DNA from: Leclercia adecarboxylata
GTDB lineage: Bacteria > Pseudomonadota > Gammaproteobacteria > Enterobacterales > Enterobacteriaceae
Assembly: GCF_006874705.1 (NCBI RefSeq)
Contig: NZ_CP035382.1
Coordinates: forward strand, 3,348,001 to 3,412,000
DNA: 64,000 bases
Direction of reading: 5' to 3'
Part shown: positions 39,138 to 47,884 of the stretch, piece after piece
How positions within the stretch are numbered: the first letter of the stretch is position 1
Layout of the letters: the number at the start of each line of letters is the position of its first letter
Position numbers and translations under genes: made by a program
Notes under the pieces: generated by a model
Told to the model about the DNA's origin: nothing
The model's input: only the letters and a program-made list of their open reading frames with translations
Database searches by the model: none

Positions 39138-40139
39138 TTAGCGCTGCAAAAACGCCTGCCAGTGAGCAACGACTTCAGCAAGCTGCTCGCGGTTGACGTC
39201 GAGATGCATTACCAGACGGACCACCGGCGAGGCGTTGATCAGCACGCCGCGCGCCTTCATAAACTCACCCAGCGCCGCCGCGTTGTCCTCTCCGACGCGG
39301 ATAAACAGCATGTTAGTGTCGTGACGCATCACATCTGCGCCGATCTCGCGCAGCTGCGTCGCCATCCACGCTGCATTGTCGTGATCGTCCTTCAGGCGGG
39401 CAACGTTATTTTTCAGGGCGTACAGACCCGCTGCGGCGAGGATCCCGGCCTGGCGCATGCCGCCGCCGGTCATTTTACGCCAGCGGTTGGCGCGCCTGAT
39501 GTAGTCGGCGTTGCCCACCAGCAGGGAGCCCACCGGCGTGCCCAGCCCTTTGGAGAGACAAATGGTGAACGAGTCGCAATATTGCGTGATCTCTTTCAGC
39601 TCGCAGCCATACTCCACCACGGCGTTAAAGATGCGTGCGCCGTCGACGTGCAGCCCCAGCTTGCGCTCACGGGTAAACTCCCACGCCGCTTTCAGGTACT
39701 CGCGCGGGAGCACTTTGCCGTTATGGGTGTTTTCGAGGCTGAGCAGCTTAGTGCGGGCGAAGTGGATGTCGTCGGCTTTGATTTTGGCGGCAACTTTGTC
39801 CAGCGGCAGGGAGCCGTCAGAGGCGGCATCGATCGGCTGCGGCTGAATGCTGCCGAGCACCGCGGCGCCACCGGCTTCGTAGAGATAGTTATGCGCCCCC
39901 TGACCGACGATATACTCTTCGCCGCGTTCGCAGTGGCTGAGCAGGGCCACCAGGTTGGCCTGGGTGCCGGTCGGCAGGAACAGGGCGGCCTCGTGACCGC
40001 TCAGCTCCGCGGCATAGCGCTGAAGTTCGTTAACGGTGGGGTCGTCGCCGTAGACGTCGTCCCCGACCGGCGCGGCCAGCATCTCCTCCAGCATGGCTCG
40101 CGTTGGTCTTGTGACGGTGTCGCTGCGTAAATCAATCAT
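39138..40139 (-). CDS. ltaE: Low-specificity L-threonine aldolase LtaE
   Basis: The 333-residue PLP enzyme splits L-threonine and L-allo-threonine into glycine and acetaldehyde and acts on related beta-hydroxy amino acids. The N-terminal IDLRSDTVTRP, PTGTQANL, HVDGARIFNA and the PLP lysine in TICLSKGLGTPVGS are all intact. Cytosolic. It is encoded 38 bases downstream of poxB, as in E. coli. Confidence 0.96.
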   Translation of the reverse strand: MIDLRSDTVTRPTRAMLEEMLAAPVGDDVYGDDPTVNELQRYAAELSGHEAALFLPTGTQANLVALLSHCERGEEYIVGQGAHNYLYEAGGAAVLGSIQPQPIDAASDGSLPLDKVAAKIKADDIHFARTKLLSLENTHNGKVLPREYLKAAWEFTRERKLGLHVDGARIFNAVVEYGCELKEITQYCDSFTICLSKGLGTPVGSLLVGNADYIRRANRWRKMTGGGMRQAGILAAAGLYALKNNVARLKDDHDNAAWMATQLREIGADVMRHDTNMLFIRVGEDNAAALGEFMKARGVLINASPVVRLVMHLDVNREQLAEVVAHWQAFLQR

Positions 40140-40177
40140 GGCATTTCCTTATTATTTTAAAGGCGATGCCGATTGTT

Positions 40178-41896
40178 TTACCTGAGCCAGTTGGTTTTGG
40201 CTAGCTCCAGAACTTCGTCACCGCGGCCGCTGATGATGGCGCGCAGCATATACAGGCTAAAGCCCTTCGCCTGCTCAAGTTTGATCTGCGGCGGGATCGC
40301 CAGTTCGTCTTTGGCGACCACCACGTCCACCAGCACCGGGCCTTCGGTGGCGAAGGCGCGCTGTAGGGCATCGTCCACCTCGGAGGCTTTTTCCACACGG
40401 ATGCCGGTGATACCGCAGGCTTCGGCGATAGCGGCGAAGTTGGTGTCGTGCAGCTCGGTGCCGTCGGTGAGATAGCCCCCGGCCTTCATCTCCATCGCCA
40501 CAAAGCCCAGCACGCTGTTGTTAAAGACGATGATTTTGATCGGCAGCTTCATCTGCGCCACCGAGAGAAAATCGCCCATCAGCATGCTGAAGCCGCCGTC
40601 ACCGCACATCGCCACCACCTGCCGCTCCGGCGCGGTGGCTTTGGCCCCCAGCGCCTGCGGCATGGCGTTAGCCATCGAGCCGTGGTTAAACGAGCCAATC
40701 AGACGGCGCTTGCCGTTCATTTTCAGGTAGCGCGCCGCCCATACGGTCGGGGTGCCCACGTCGCAGGTAAAGATGGCATCTTCGTCAGCGTAATGGCTGA
40801 TCTGCTGCGCCAGATACTGCGGGTGCAGCGCCTTGTCGCTGGGCTTCGCCAGATCGTCCAGCCCTTTGCGGGCATCACGGTAGTCGCTGAGGGCTTTATC
40901 GAGGAATTTACGATCGGTTTTCTCCTCCAGCAGCGGCATCAGCGCGGTAAGCGTGGCCTTGATATCGCCCACCAGCGCCATATCCACCTTGCTGTGGGCC
41001 CCGATGCTGGCCGGGTTGATGTCGATCTGAATGATTTTTGCGTCGGTAGGGTAGAAGGCGCGATAGGGGAAGCGGGTGCCGAGCAGCACCAGGGTGTCGG
41101 CGTTCATCATGGTGTGGAACCCGGACGAGAAGCCGATCAGCCCGGTCATCCCTACATCAAAGGGGTTATCGTACTCTACGTGCTCTTTGCCGCGCAGGGC
41201 GTGAACAATCGGCGCCTTGAGCATGCCGGCAAATTCCACCAGCTCGTCGTGGGCCCCGGCGCAGCCGCTGCCGCACATCAGGGCGATATTGCTGGAGTAG
41301 CGCAGCAGCTGCGCCAGCTTTTTCAGTTCGGCATGGGCGGGCGTCACCACCGGCAGGGGGGCCGGATACCAGTGGTTGCTGGCGCTTTCCGGTGCCGCCT
41401 GTAGCGCCACGTCGCCGGGCAGTACAATCACCGAGACGCCACGCTTTAAGATAGCGTTGCGCAGGGCCAGGGCCAGCACCTGCGGGATCTGCTCGGGTGA
41501 GGAGACCAGCTCACAGTAGTGGCTGCATTCACGGAACAGCTCCTGGGGATGCGTCTCCTGAAAATAGCCGCTGCCGATTTCACTCGACGGAATATGCGCC
41601 GCGATAGCCAGCACCGGGACGTTGTTACGATGACAATCAAACAGGCCATTGATCAGGTGCAGGTTGCCCGGCCCGCAGGAACCGGCGCACACCGCCAGCT
41701 CCCCGGTGAGCTGGGCCTCGGCCCCGGCGGCGAACGCGGCGACCTCTTCATGACGGGTGGGCATCCACTCGATGGTGCCCATCCGGTTCAGGCTGTCGCT
41801 CAGGCCGTTGAGGGAATCCCCGGTGACACCCCAGATTCGCTTCACTCCGGCCTGTTCCAGCATTTTCGCAATGTAGTTCGCCACGGTTTGTTTCAT
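40178..41896 (-). CDS. poxB: Pyruvate:ubiquinone oxidoreductase PoxB
   Basis: The 572-residue flavoprotein oxidises pyruvate to acetate and CO2 and passes electrons to ubiquinone. Features include N-terminal TPP glutamate region [14 protein letters not shown], a central FAD domain ([11 protein letters not shown]) and the C-terminal TPP motif [17 protein letters not shown]...NN. The C-terminal tail (residues 550-572) gives the membrane-binding helix. In E. coli it is a stationary-phase, RpoS-dependent gene; a sigma-S-like -10 is present here. Confidence 0.96.
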   Translation of the reverse strand: MKQTVANYIAKMLEQAGVKRIWGVTGDSLNGLSDSLNRMGTIEWMPTRHEEVAAFAAGAEAQLTGELAVCAGSCGPGNLHLINGLFDCHRNNVPVLAIAAHIPSSEIGSGYFQETHPQELFRECSHYCELVSSPEQIPQVLALALRNAILKRGVSVIVLPGDVALQAAPESASNHWYPAPLPVVTPAHAELKKLAQLLRYSSNIALMCGSGCAGAHDELVEFAGMLKAPIVHALRGKEHVEYDNPFDVGMTGLIGFSSGFHTMMNADTLVLLGTRFPYRAFYPTDAKIIQIDINPASIGAHSKVDMALVGDIKATLTALMPLLEEKTDRKFLDKALSDYRDARKGLDDLAKPSDKALHPQYLAQQISHYADEDAIFTCDVGTPTVWAARYLKMNGKRRLIGSFNHGSMANAMPQALGAKATAPERQVVAMCGDGGFSMLMGDFLSVAQMKLPIKIIVFNNSVLGFVAMEMKAGGYLTDGTELHDTNFAAIAEACGITGIRVEKASEVDDALQRAFATEGPVLVDVVVAKDELAIPPQIKLEQAKGFSLYMLRAIISGRGDEVLELAKTNWLR

Positions 41897-41926
41897 GGTA
41901 GTCCGTCTCCTGAATGTGATAACGCT

Positions 41927-41938
41927 TTCAAGCTTAGA
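41927..41938 (-). promoter_or_regulatory. Candidate sigma-S extended -10 of poxB
   Basis: TCTAAGCTTGAA on the minus strand matches the RpoS-preferred pattern KCTAYRCTTAA at 9 of 11 positions. It places transcription start about 25-30 bases before the poxB ATG. Confidence 0.5.
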
Positions 41939-42048
41939 TGAAACTGACCGCCATGCCTGTTTAATCCCCCTGATTAATAGTTGCTTTCAATGCGCAACAT
42001 TTCGTCATATTGTGGTGGCGTATCCCATAAAAAGCGGAGTGAATTCAA

Positions 42049-42483
42049 ATGGTTAAATCATTGTTAATGGCTGTTAATAAAACGCTAACGCATGAAGATT
42101 TTGGCAGACTGCTGCTGCGCCTGGCGGTGGGGGGGTTGATGCTGTTTCATGGCCTGCATAAGGCTATCGACGGGGTGGGGGGGATTGCAGGCATGCTGGT
42201 GGCAAAAGGACTGCCGGGCTTTATCGCCTATGGGGTTCTGATTGGCGAAGTGGTGGCGCCGATCCTGATTATCCTCGGTATTCTTACCCGTCCGGCGGCG
42301 CTGGTACTGGCCTTTACTATGGTCGTGGCGTGGCTGATGGTGGGCACCGGTAAAACCTTCGCGCTGGATGCGGTGGGGGCGTGGGCGATTGAGAGTCTGG
42401 TCTACTTCTTCGTTGGCGCACTGGCCGTGGCATTTTTAGGGGCGGGGCGGTACGCGGTGGTAAGCGATCCGGTCTGGAAGTAA
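42049..42483 (+). CDS. DoxX-family membrane protein
   Basis: The 144-residue protein has four predicted helices and the DoxX signatures RLAVGGLMLFHGLHK and GEVVAPILIILGILTR. DoxX relatives are linked to redox or thiol stress and quinone-linked functions, but the role here is unknown. It is divergent from poxB with 152 bases between them and is not at this locus in E. coli K-12. A GCGGAG ribosome site precedes the ATG at 42049; a second in-frame ATG lies at 42067. Confidence 0.85.
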   Translation: MVKSLLMAVNKTLTHEDFGRLLLRLAVGGLMLFHGLHKAIDGVGGIAGMLVAKGLPGFIAYGVLIGEVVAPILIILGILTRPAALVLAFTMVVAWLMVGTGKTFALDAVGAWAIESLVYFFVGALAVAFLGAGRYAVVSDPVWK

Positions 42484-42484
42484 C

Positions 42485-42598
42485 GCCGGGCGGCACTGCG
42501 TTTGCCCGGCCTACGGGTTTCGTAGGCCCGGTAAGCGTAGCGCCACCGGGTATTAGAGCATGGACTTTGTAGGCCCGGATCGCTATGCGACACCGGGC
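42485..42598. repeat. Cluster of three REP units
   Basis: REP palindromes lie at 42485-42514, 42522-42550 and 42569-42598, the first in opposite orientation to the other two. They fill the whole space between the convergent DoxX gene and hcr. Confidence 0.85.
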
Positions 42599-42604
42599 TT
42601 TTCA

Positions 42605-43573
42605 TCAGGCCAGCACCAAATCCCCCTGCGGATGACAGGAGCAGGCCAGCACGTAGCCTTCCGCCACTTCGGCATCCGTCAGCGTCATGGTGCTGGAGAC
42701 GGTATAGTTCCCGTCCACCACCTTCGTTTTACAGCAGCCGCAGACGCCTGCACGGCAGGCGGCCACCACCGGCACGTTATTGCTCTCCAGCGCCTCCAGC
42801 AGCGTGCTGCCCACGCGGCCAAAGAAGGTCTGTGCCGGCTGCAGTTTGGTGAACTTCAGTCCGCTGGTGGCGGCTTCCGCGACCGGGGTAAAGAACTGCT
42901 CTTTAAAGAAGCGGGTCACGCCCAGGGCTTTCACCTCTTCTTCAACAATGTCCATATACGGCGCCGGACCGCAGGTCATCACGGTGCGTGAGGCGAGATC
43001 CGGCACGCGCTGCAGCAGCTCGCGGGTCAGACGACCGACCACAAAACCCTCGGTGGCGTTGGTTTCGGCCACCAGTGTGACCGGGTAGTTACGCCATTCG
43101 TCCGCGAAAATCACATCCTGCGGCGAGCGCACGCTGAAGATCACCTCCACGTCGGCCTGCGGGCGGTTCTTCGCCAGCCAGCGACGCATCGACATCACCG
43201 GCGTCACGCCGCATCCGGCAGCCAGCAGCAGGAATTTATCTTCCGGCTTATCGTCACAGGTAAAATCACCCTGCGCGTCCGACAGCCAGATGTAATCCCC
43301 GCGCTTCACATCGTGCGTCAACCACTGAGAGCCTGCCCCCGCATCAATGCGGCGGATGGTCAGCGTGATGTACTCGCTGATACCCGGCGTTGAGGAGATC
43401 GTGTACGCCCGCAGCGTTTCCGCTGAATTACGCACGCTGACCAGCGCATACTGTCCGGCACGGTATGGATAATAGTCGTGGCACAGCAGCGATATCGTCC
43501 AGACATCCGGCGTTTCCTGATGGATGTGATGAACCTGCATCCGCCATGGGCACTGATGGGTTGGCATTGTCAT
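42605..43573 (-). CDS. hcr: NADH oxidoreductase Hcr
   Basis: The 322-residue reductase passes electrons from NADH to the hybrid-cluster protein. An N-terminal FAD domain (RAYTISSTPG), an NAD domain (LAAGCGVTPVMSMRRW, CGPAPYMD) and a C-terminal 2Fe-2S ferredoxin domain (CRAGVCGCCKTKV, CSC) are present. It starts ten bases after hcp, forming an anaerobic nitrosative-stress operon. Confidence 0.95.
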   Translation of the reverse strand: MTMPTHQCPWRMQVHHIHQETPDVWTISLLCHDYYPYRAGQYALVSVRNSAETLRAYTISSTPGISEYITLTIRRIDAGAGSQWLTHDVKRGDYIWLSDAQGDFTCDDKPEDKFLLLAAGCGVTPVMSMRRWLAKNRPQADVEVIFSVRSPQDVIFADEWRNYPVTLVAETNATEGFVVGRLTRELLQRVPDLASRTVMTCGPAPYMDIVEEEVKALGVTRFFKEQFFTPVAEAATSGLKFTKLQPAQTFFGRVGSTLLEALESNNVPVVAACRAGVCGCCKTKVVDGNYTVSSTMTLTDAEVAEGYVLACSCHPQGDLVLA

Positions 43574-43583
43574 ACTTTACTCC

Positions 43584-45236
43584 TTACGCGCTCAGCAGTT
43601 GCTTCATGTCTTCTTCAACGGTGGTCACGGAACGCAGACCAAACTTCTCGTTGAGGACGGCCAGCAGATCCGGCGTAAAGAAGCCGGGTGCGGTCGGGCC
43701 GGTGACGATGTTTTTCACGCCCAGCGACAGCAGGGTCAGCAGGATCACAATCGCTTTCTGTTCGAACCAGGAGAGCACCAGCGACAGCGGCAGGTCGTTC
43801 ACGCCACAGCCCAGTTTTTCTGCCAGGGTTACCGCCAGGATGATCGCCGAGTAGGCATCGTTACACTGACCGGCATCGATCAGACGCGGCAGGCCTTCAA
43901 TATCACCGAACTCCAGCTTGTTGAAACGGTATTTACCGCAGGCCAGGGTCAGGATCAGGCAGTCGTCCGGCACGCTGGTGGCGAAGTCGGTGAAGTAGTT
44001 ACGCTCCCCACGTGCGCCGTCGCAGCCGCCGACCAGGAAGATGTGACGCAGTTTTTCGCGGCTCACCAGGTCAATCAGGGAATCCGCCGCGCCCAGCAGG
44101 GTCTGACGGCCAAAACCAACGGTGATCAGATGAGGGATTTCGCTGTACGGGAAGCCCGCCATCTGCTGTGCCTGGGCAATCACCGGGCCAAAATCATCAC
44201 CTTCGAGGTGGCTCACGCCCGGCCAGCCGACAATGCTGCGGGTCCAGATACGATCGTCGTAGGCACCTACGGTTGGGTCGATGATGCAGTTAGAGGTCAT
44301 CACGATCGGGCCAGGGAAGCGGGCGAACTCCACCTGCTGGTTCTGCCAGCCGCTGCCGTAGTTACCGATCAGATGTTTGAATTTGCGCAGCTCCGGGTAG
44401 CCGTGGGCAGGCAGCATCTCGCCGTGGGTGTAAACGTTCACCCCGGTGCCGTCGGTCTGCTCCAGCAGGTTGTAGAGATCTTTCAGGTCATGACCGGAGA
44501 TCAGGATGCACTTGCCTTCGGTTGCTTTAACGTTGACCTGAGTGGGGGTCGGATGACCATATTTAGTGGTTTCACCGGCGTCCAGAATGCTCATCACTTT
44601 GAAGTTCATCTGGCCGATTTCCATGGAACACTCCAGCAGGGCGTTCATATCGGAAGGCCAGGTCCCCAGCCACGCCATGATTTTATGGTACTGGGCGTAG
44701 ATGTCGTTGTCGTACTGGTCCAGAACGTGCGCGTGTTCCATATAGGCCGCCGCACCTTTCAGGCCGTACAGGCACAGCAGACGCAGGCCGAGGATATTCT
44801 CGCCAATCGCCGCTTTGTCTTTGTTCGGGGTAAATTCAGCCGCCTGACGCTGCAGGTCGCCGAGATCGTCGCTCACCAGCTGCAGATCGGCCATGGGATT
44901 ATCGACGTGGGCACTGGCATCAACGTTCAGGGACTGGGCTTTCAGGGCGTCACGCAGGGCAATAGCTTCACGGGCGTAGCCCACAATGCGTGGCGAATCG
45001 AAGTTGACGTTGGTCAGGGTAGAGAAAAACGCGCGCGGGGCGAAGTTATCCACGTAGTGGTCGATAATGCCATATTCCCGGGCTTTTACTGCCCAGGCGG
45101 ATAAACCCTGCAGGGAGGCAATCAGCAGATCCTGCAGATCGGAGGTTTCTGCGGTTTTACCGCACATGCCCTGTGCGTAAGAGCAGCCGTTGCCGGCTGG
45201 GGTACGGATAGTTTGTTCACATTGCACACAAAACAT
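43584..45236 (-). CDS. hcp: Hybrid-cluster protein / NO reductase Hcp
   Basis: The 550-residue enzyme holds a cubane iron-sulfur cluster bound by the N-terminal cysteines ([19 protein letters not shown]) and an Fe-S-O hybrid cluster deeper in the protein ([22 protein letters not shown]). It reduces nitric oxide, and historically hydroxylamine, under anaerobiosis. A GTG at 45242 is in frame, but the ATG at 45236 matches E. coli and is correctly spaced from AGGTG. NsrR-like and FNR-like sites lie upstream. Confidence 0.96.
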   Translation of the reverse strand: MFCVQCEQTIRTPAGNGCSYAQGMCGKTAETSDLQDLLIASLQGLSAWAVKAREYGIIDHYVDNFAPRAFFSTLTNVNFDSPRIVGYAREAIALRDALKAQSLNVDASAHVDNPMADLQLVSDDLGDLQRQAAEFTPNKDKAAIGENILGLRLLCLYGLKGAAAYMEHAHVLDQYDNDIYAQYHKIMAWLGTWPSDMNALLECSMEIGQMNFKVMSILDAGETTKYGHPTPTQVNVKATEGKCILISGHDLKDLYNLLEQTDGTGVNVYTHGEMLPAHGYPELRKFKHLIGNYGSGWQNQQVEFARFPGPIVMTSNCIIDPTVGAYDDRIWTRSIVGWPGVSHLEGDDFGPVIAQAQQMAGFPYSEIPHLITVGFGRQTLLGAADSLIDLVSREKLRHIFLVGGCDGARGERNYFTDFATSVPDDCLILTLACGKYRFNKLEFGDIEGLPRLIDAGQCNDAYSAIILAVTLAEKLGCGVNDLPLSLVLSWFEQKAIVILLTLLSLGVKNIVTGPTAPGFFTPDLLAVLNEKFGLRSVTTVEEDMKQLLSA

Positions 45237-45250
45237 AATCACACCTGTTA

Positions 45251-45273
45251 AAGTTATATTTGAGATACATCTT
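45251..45273 (-). promoter_or_regulatory. NsrR-type operator of hcp-hcr
   Basis: On the minus strand AAGATGTATCT, one base, then AAATATAACTT forms the 11-1-11 NsrR motif with few mismatches. It lies 15 bases before the hcp ATG, overlapping the expected transcription start. NsrR senses NO with an iron-sulfur cluster and represses hcp in E. coli. A CATAAT -10 lies just upstream (45278-45283). Confidence 0.7.
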
Positions 45274-45332
45274 TAAGATTATGCTTGCGGCGATACGCTG
45301 GGAAGGGCTTTCTGCTACAAAGTAGAGGGATA

Positions 45333-45346
45333 TTGATTTAGCGCAA
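45333..45346 (-). promoter_or_regulatory. FNR-like site of hcp-hcr
   Basis: TTGAT-N4-CGCAA (plus strand) matches the FNR box TTGAT-N4-ATCAA with one perfect half. Its centre is about 70 bases upstream of the predicted start, consistent with the distal FNR site known for E. coli hcp. Confidence 0.5.
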
Positions 45347-45379
45347 TTTTGGCGGCAGCAGGCTACCGCCAAAGAAGTA

Positions 45380-46279
45380 TCAGGCGGAGAAGAACGCCAT
45401 CATAATCGGCACCAGCAGGCTTAAAATAAAGCCGTGTACGATGGCGGCCGGCACCATCTCCAGACCGCCCGAGCGTTGCAGAACCGGCAGGGTAAAGTCC
45501 ATCGAGGTGGCGCCGCACAGGCCCAGCGCTGTGGAGCGGCTGCGACGCACCAGACCCGGGATCAGCATAATGGCGATCAGCTCCCGGCCAAGGTCGTTAA
45601 AGAAGGCGGCGCTGCCAATCACCGGGCCAAAGGATTCGGTTAACAAAATGCCGGACAGGGAGTACCAGCCAAAACCGGAGGCCATTGCCAGGGCGGTATT
45701 AAGCGGCAGGCCAAGGATAAAGGCGTTAATCACCCCGCCCACCAGAGAACTGCCCACCACGATGACGGCGACCATCATACCCCGGCGGTTGAGCACGATC
45801 TGTTTTAAGGTCATGCCGTTATTTCGCAGCTGAATACCAATCAGGAACAGCAGGAAGATCAGGGTATATTCACTGGCTTCGGTGGCGTGCTGTAAAATGT
45901 CGAGCCCCGTCAGCCCCAGCAGAAAACCGAGCACCACCACGCCGCATAATTTTAATGACTCCAGCGCCATGGCAATACGCGACGGTAATTTCTCCTGGTG
46001 ATGGTGGTTTTTCCAGGGAATAACCCGTTCCAGCCAGAACAGCGCTGCGATATTGCACAGCAAAATAACCGCCATCGTAATGATGGAGTAATGCAGGATC
46101 GACAGCAGGTTGGCCGCCAGATTATCGAGAAAGGCGAGACTGATGCCCATAAAAAACAGAATGACGTAGACAATCCAGCTCAGTAAACGGTTGATCAGTT
46201 TTAAGGCTGACAGCTGACGAAGAGGAATGAGATAACCCACAATCAGCGGGATCAGAATGATTAAGAGTCCTGAAAACAT
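45380..46279 (-). CDS. lysO: L-lysine exporter LysO
   Basis: The 299-residue DUF340 protein (formerly YbjE) has about eight hydrophobic segments and matches E. coli LysO throughout (the GFGWYSLSGILLTESFGPVIG segment; the FSA end). It exports lysine and the toxic analogue thialysine. A TTG at 46285 is in frame, but the ATG at 46279 is better spaced from AAGGA. No lysine riboswitch-like structure was seen in the short leader. Confidence 0.94.
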   Translation of the reverse strand: MFSGLLIILIPLIVGYLIPLRQLSALKLINRLLSWIVYVILFFMGISLAFLDNLAANLLSILHYSIITMAVILLCNIAALFWLERVIPWKNHHHQEKLPSRIAMALESLKLCGVVVLGFLLGLTGLDILQHATEASEYTLIFLLFLIGIQLRNNGMTLKQIVLNRRGMMVAVIVVGSSLVGGVINAFILGLPLNTALAMASGFGWYSLSGILLTESFGPVIGSAAFFNDLGRELIAIMLIPGLVRRSRSTALGLCGATSMDFTLPVLQRSGGLEMVPAAIVHGFILSLLVPIMMAFFSA

Positions 46280-46352
46280 GAACAACCGGTCCTTTATATG
46301 AGTGGCGCTGTGACACTACCCAATTAAGGCGGTTCAGTAAAGGTGAAAACAG

Positions 46353-46430
46353 TGCCGGGCGGCGCTGACGCTTGCCCGGCCTACGAAATACTGTCCCGTA
46401 GGCCGGGTAAGGCGAAGCCGCCACCCGGCA
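46353..46430. repeat. Two REP units between lysO and aqpZ
   Basis: A head-to-head pair lies at 46353-46384 (GCCGGGCGGCGCTGACG...) and 46398-46430 (GTAGGCCGGGTAAGGCG...). It sits in the 168-base gap between aqpZ and the lysO start; aqpZ ends 17 bases to the right. Confidence 0.8.
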
Positions 46431-46447
46431 CCGCAACGCGTACAATC

Positions 46448-47143
46448 TTAATCGCGTTTTTCCAGCAGGGTGCGGTACAGCACGCCGCCAAGAATACCGC
46501 CGACAATCGGCATCACCCAGAACAGCCACAGCTGCTCCAGCGCCCAGCCGCCCTGGAAGATAGCGACCGCGGTGCTGCGCGCCGGGTTAACCGAGGTGTT
46601 GGTAACCGGAATACTGATCAGGTGGATCAGAGTCAGCGCCAGACCAATCGCAATCGGCGCAAAACCGGCCGGAGCGTGTTTGTCGGTGGCGCCGTGGATC
46701 ACCAGCAGGAAACCGGCCGTCAGAACGATTTCAATTACGATGGCAGACAGCATGGAGAAGCCGCCCGGGGAGTGTTCGCCAAATCCGTTCGAAGCAAAAC
46801 CGCTGGCCGCGGCGTCAAAGCCGGCTTTACCGCTGGCAATAACATACAGAATAGCGGCAGCAATAATCCCGCCAATCACCTGGGCAATTATATAGCCGAG
46901 AATATCTTTCGCCGGAAAACGGCCGCCCGCCCACAGACCTAATGTCACCGCCGGGTTAAAATGCCCGCCGGAAATATGCCCTACGGCATACGCCATGGTT
47001 AATACCGTTAAACCGAAGGCCAGAGAAACACCGACAAAACCAATCCCTAATTCCGGGAAACCTGCCGCCAGAACCGCACTGCCGCAACCACCAAAGACTA
47101 ACCAGAATGTACCAAAACATTCAGCTGCTAATTTTCTGAACAT
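46448..47143 (-). CDS. aqpZ: Aquaporin Z
   Basis: The 231-residue water channel has six membrane helices and two half-helices carrying the NPA motifs ([11 protein letters not shown] and [11 protein letters not shown]), with the pore arginine after the second. It mediates rapid osmotic water flux across the inner membrane. The frame extends 24 codons upstream, but the ATG at 47143 follows GAGGTG and matches E. coli. Confidence 0.97.
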   Translation of the reverse strand: MFRKLAAECFGTFWLVFGGCGSAVLAAGFPELGIGFVGVSLAFGLTVLTMAYAVGHISGGHFNPAVTLGLWAGGRFPAKDILGYIIAQVIGGIIAAAILYVIASGKAGFDAAASGFASNGFGEHSPGGFSMLSAIVIEIVLTAGFLLVIHGATDKHAPAGFAPIAIGLALTLIHLISIPVTNTSVNPARSTAVAIFQGGWALEQLWLFWVMPIVGGILGGVLYRTLLEKRD

Positions 47144-47322
47144 ATACACCTCAAAAATAAAAAAACTGCGACTATCCGGTACGCAGTACTTATCGCTACA
47201 AAATAATCGCGACATAAAAAGCGCTGTTATTTTAGAAATGCATGCTCCCCTTCACCAGTAGAATAAATCTATAAAATTTGATTTAGAGCAATGACAGGTG
47301 ATTCCTTATTTCATTAGGTCAA

Positions 47323-47346
47323 CCGATATAACGCTATTTATATTGG
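47323..47346. promoter_or_regulatory. Operator-like inverted repeats of the peptide gene
   Basis: CCGATATA-N8-TATATTGG is an inverted repeat with one mismatch. The longer form ACCGATATAA (47322-47331) recurs in exact inverted form as TTATATCGGT at 47404-47413, inside the spacer of the peptide gene promoter. The paired half-sites about 70 bases apart suggest binding of a dimeric regulator, perhaps with looping. No known consensus was recognised. Confidence 0.45.
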
Positions 47347-47393
47347 TGCGGTGATTGGATATCTGGGCTCTTTTCTGAATAAAATCTGATTCG

Positions 47394-47422
47394 TTGACAT
47401 TAATTATATCGGTAATTAGCAT
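47394..47422 (+). promoter_or_regulatory. Sigma-70 promoter of the microcin-like gene
   Basis: A perfect -35 TTGACA (47394-47399), a 17-base spacer and TAGCAT (47417-47422). Predicted start near 47429 gives a leader of about 85 bases. Confidence 0.65.
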
Positions 47423-47514
47423 CCGCCCCTGAAATGACTGGGTCAACATTCGTACTGATGACCAACGGGAATTTTAACTGTAGACATAAACAACATTGAA
47501 ATAAGGATTGTGCA

Positions 47515-47760
47515 ATGCGTGAATTAAACCAACAGGAAATTGAAAACGTATCCGGTGCCGGTTTTATTGCAGATGCGGCCGCTGCGCTGGGTCTGGGTAT
47601 TGGTAAAGTAGTTGATACGGGTCTGGGCCTGATCGGTGTGGATGTGGGTACGCAGCCAAGCGAAGCCGCTCAAACCCTGGGTCGTGGTATCGGTATGATC
47701 ATCGAAACCGGCGTGAATACCGTCTCCAGCATCTTCAACTCTCTGTTTCGTCGCGGCTAA
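47515..47760 (+). CDS. Microcin-like peptide with double-glycine-type leader
   Basis: The 81-residue peptide starts MRELNQQEIENVSGAG, closely following the class II microcin leader pattern MR-E/T-L/I...E-I/L..V/I-SG-G/A. Cleavage after residue 15 or 16 would release about 65 residues. The mature part is rich in Gly, Ala and Ile and holds an internal repeat: LGLGIGKVVDTG (25-36) and LGRGIGMIIETG (55-66), ending FNSLFRRG. This suggests a membrane-active bacteriocin, but it has no cysteines or siderophore-type serine tail. No immunity, CvaAB/MchEF exporter or modification gene is adjacent. Function is inferred from the leader alone. Confidence 0.7.
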   Translation: MRELNQQEIENVSGAGFIADAAAALGLGIGKVVDTGLGLIGVDVGTQPSEAAQTLGRGIGMIIETGVNTVSSIFNSLFRRG

Positions 47761-47777
47761 TTACCGCTAATGTCTTA

Positions 47778-47803
47778 ATGGGGGAGCATGCTCCCCCATT
47801 TTT
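47778..47803 (+). terminator. Terminator of the microcin-like gene
   Basis: A perfect 22-bp palindrome (arms ATGGGGGAGCA / TGCTCCCCCAT) runs into TTTTT. It isolates the peptide gene from ybjD. Confidence 0.9.
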
Positions 47804-47884
47804 GTTTGCCCGTATTCTCAGCGCACCCAGAAAGCTATACTCCGGATAACTTAAAGGAAAAACCAGGAATTTCCCGGAGGGTAT

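Larger units (their letters stand above)
47144..47514. other. Intergenic region aqpZ / microcin-like gene
   Basis: This 371-base AT-rich divergent region has no further ORF. It holds the aqpZ leader, the inverted repeats at 47323-47346, the promoter at 47394-47422 and an 85-base leader before the peptide gene with an AAGGAT ribosome site. Confidence 0.6.

Noticed and set aside
38466..40130. 554-codon plus-strand ORF opposite ybjT and ltaE
   Set aside because: It is antisense to two well-conserved genes and has the His/Gln/Arg-rich composition of a shadow frame.
43599..45104. 501-codon plus-strand ORF opposite hcp
   Set aside because: Antisense shadow of the conserved hcp frame; no ribosome site.
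45599..46300. Possible lysine riboswitch or other control RNA at lysO
   Set aside because: The leader between the REP-side gap and the lysO start is too short and shows no lysine-aptamer pattern.
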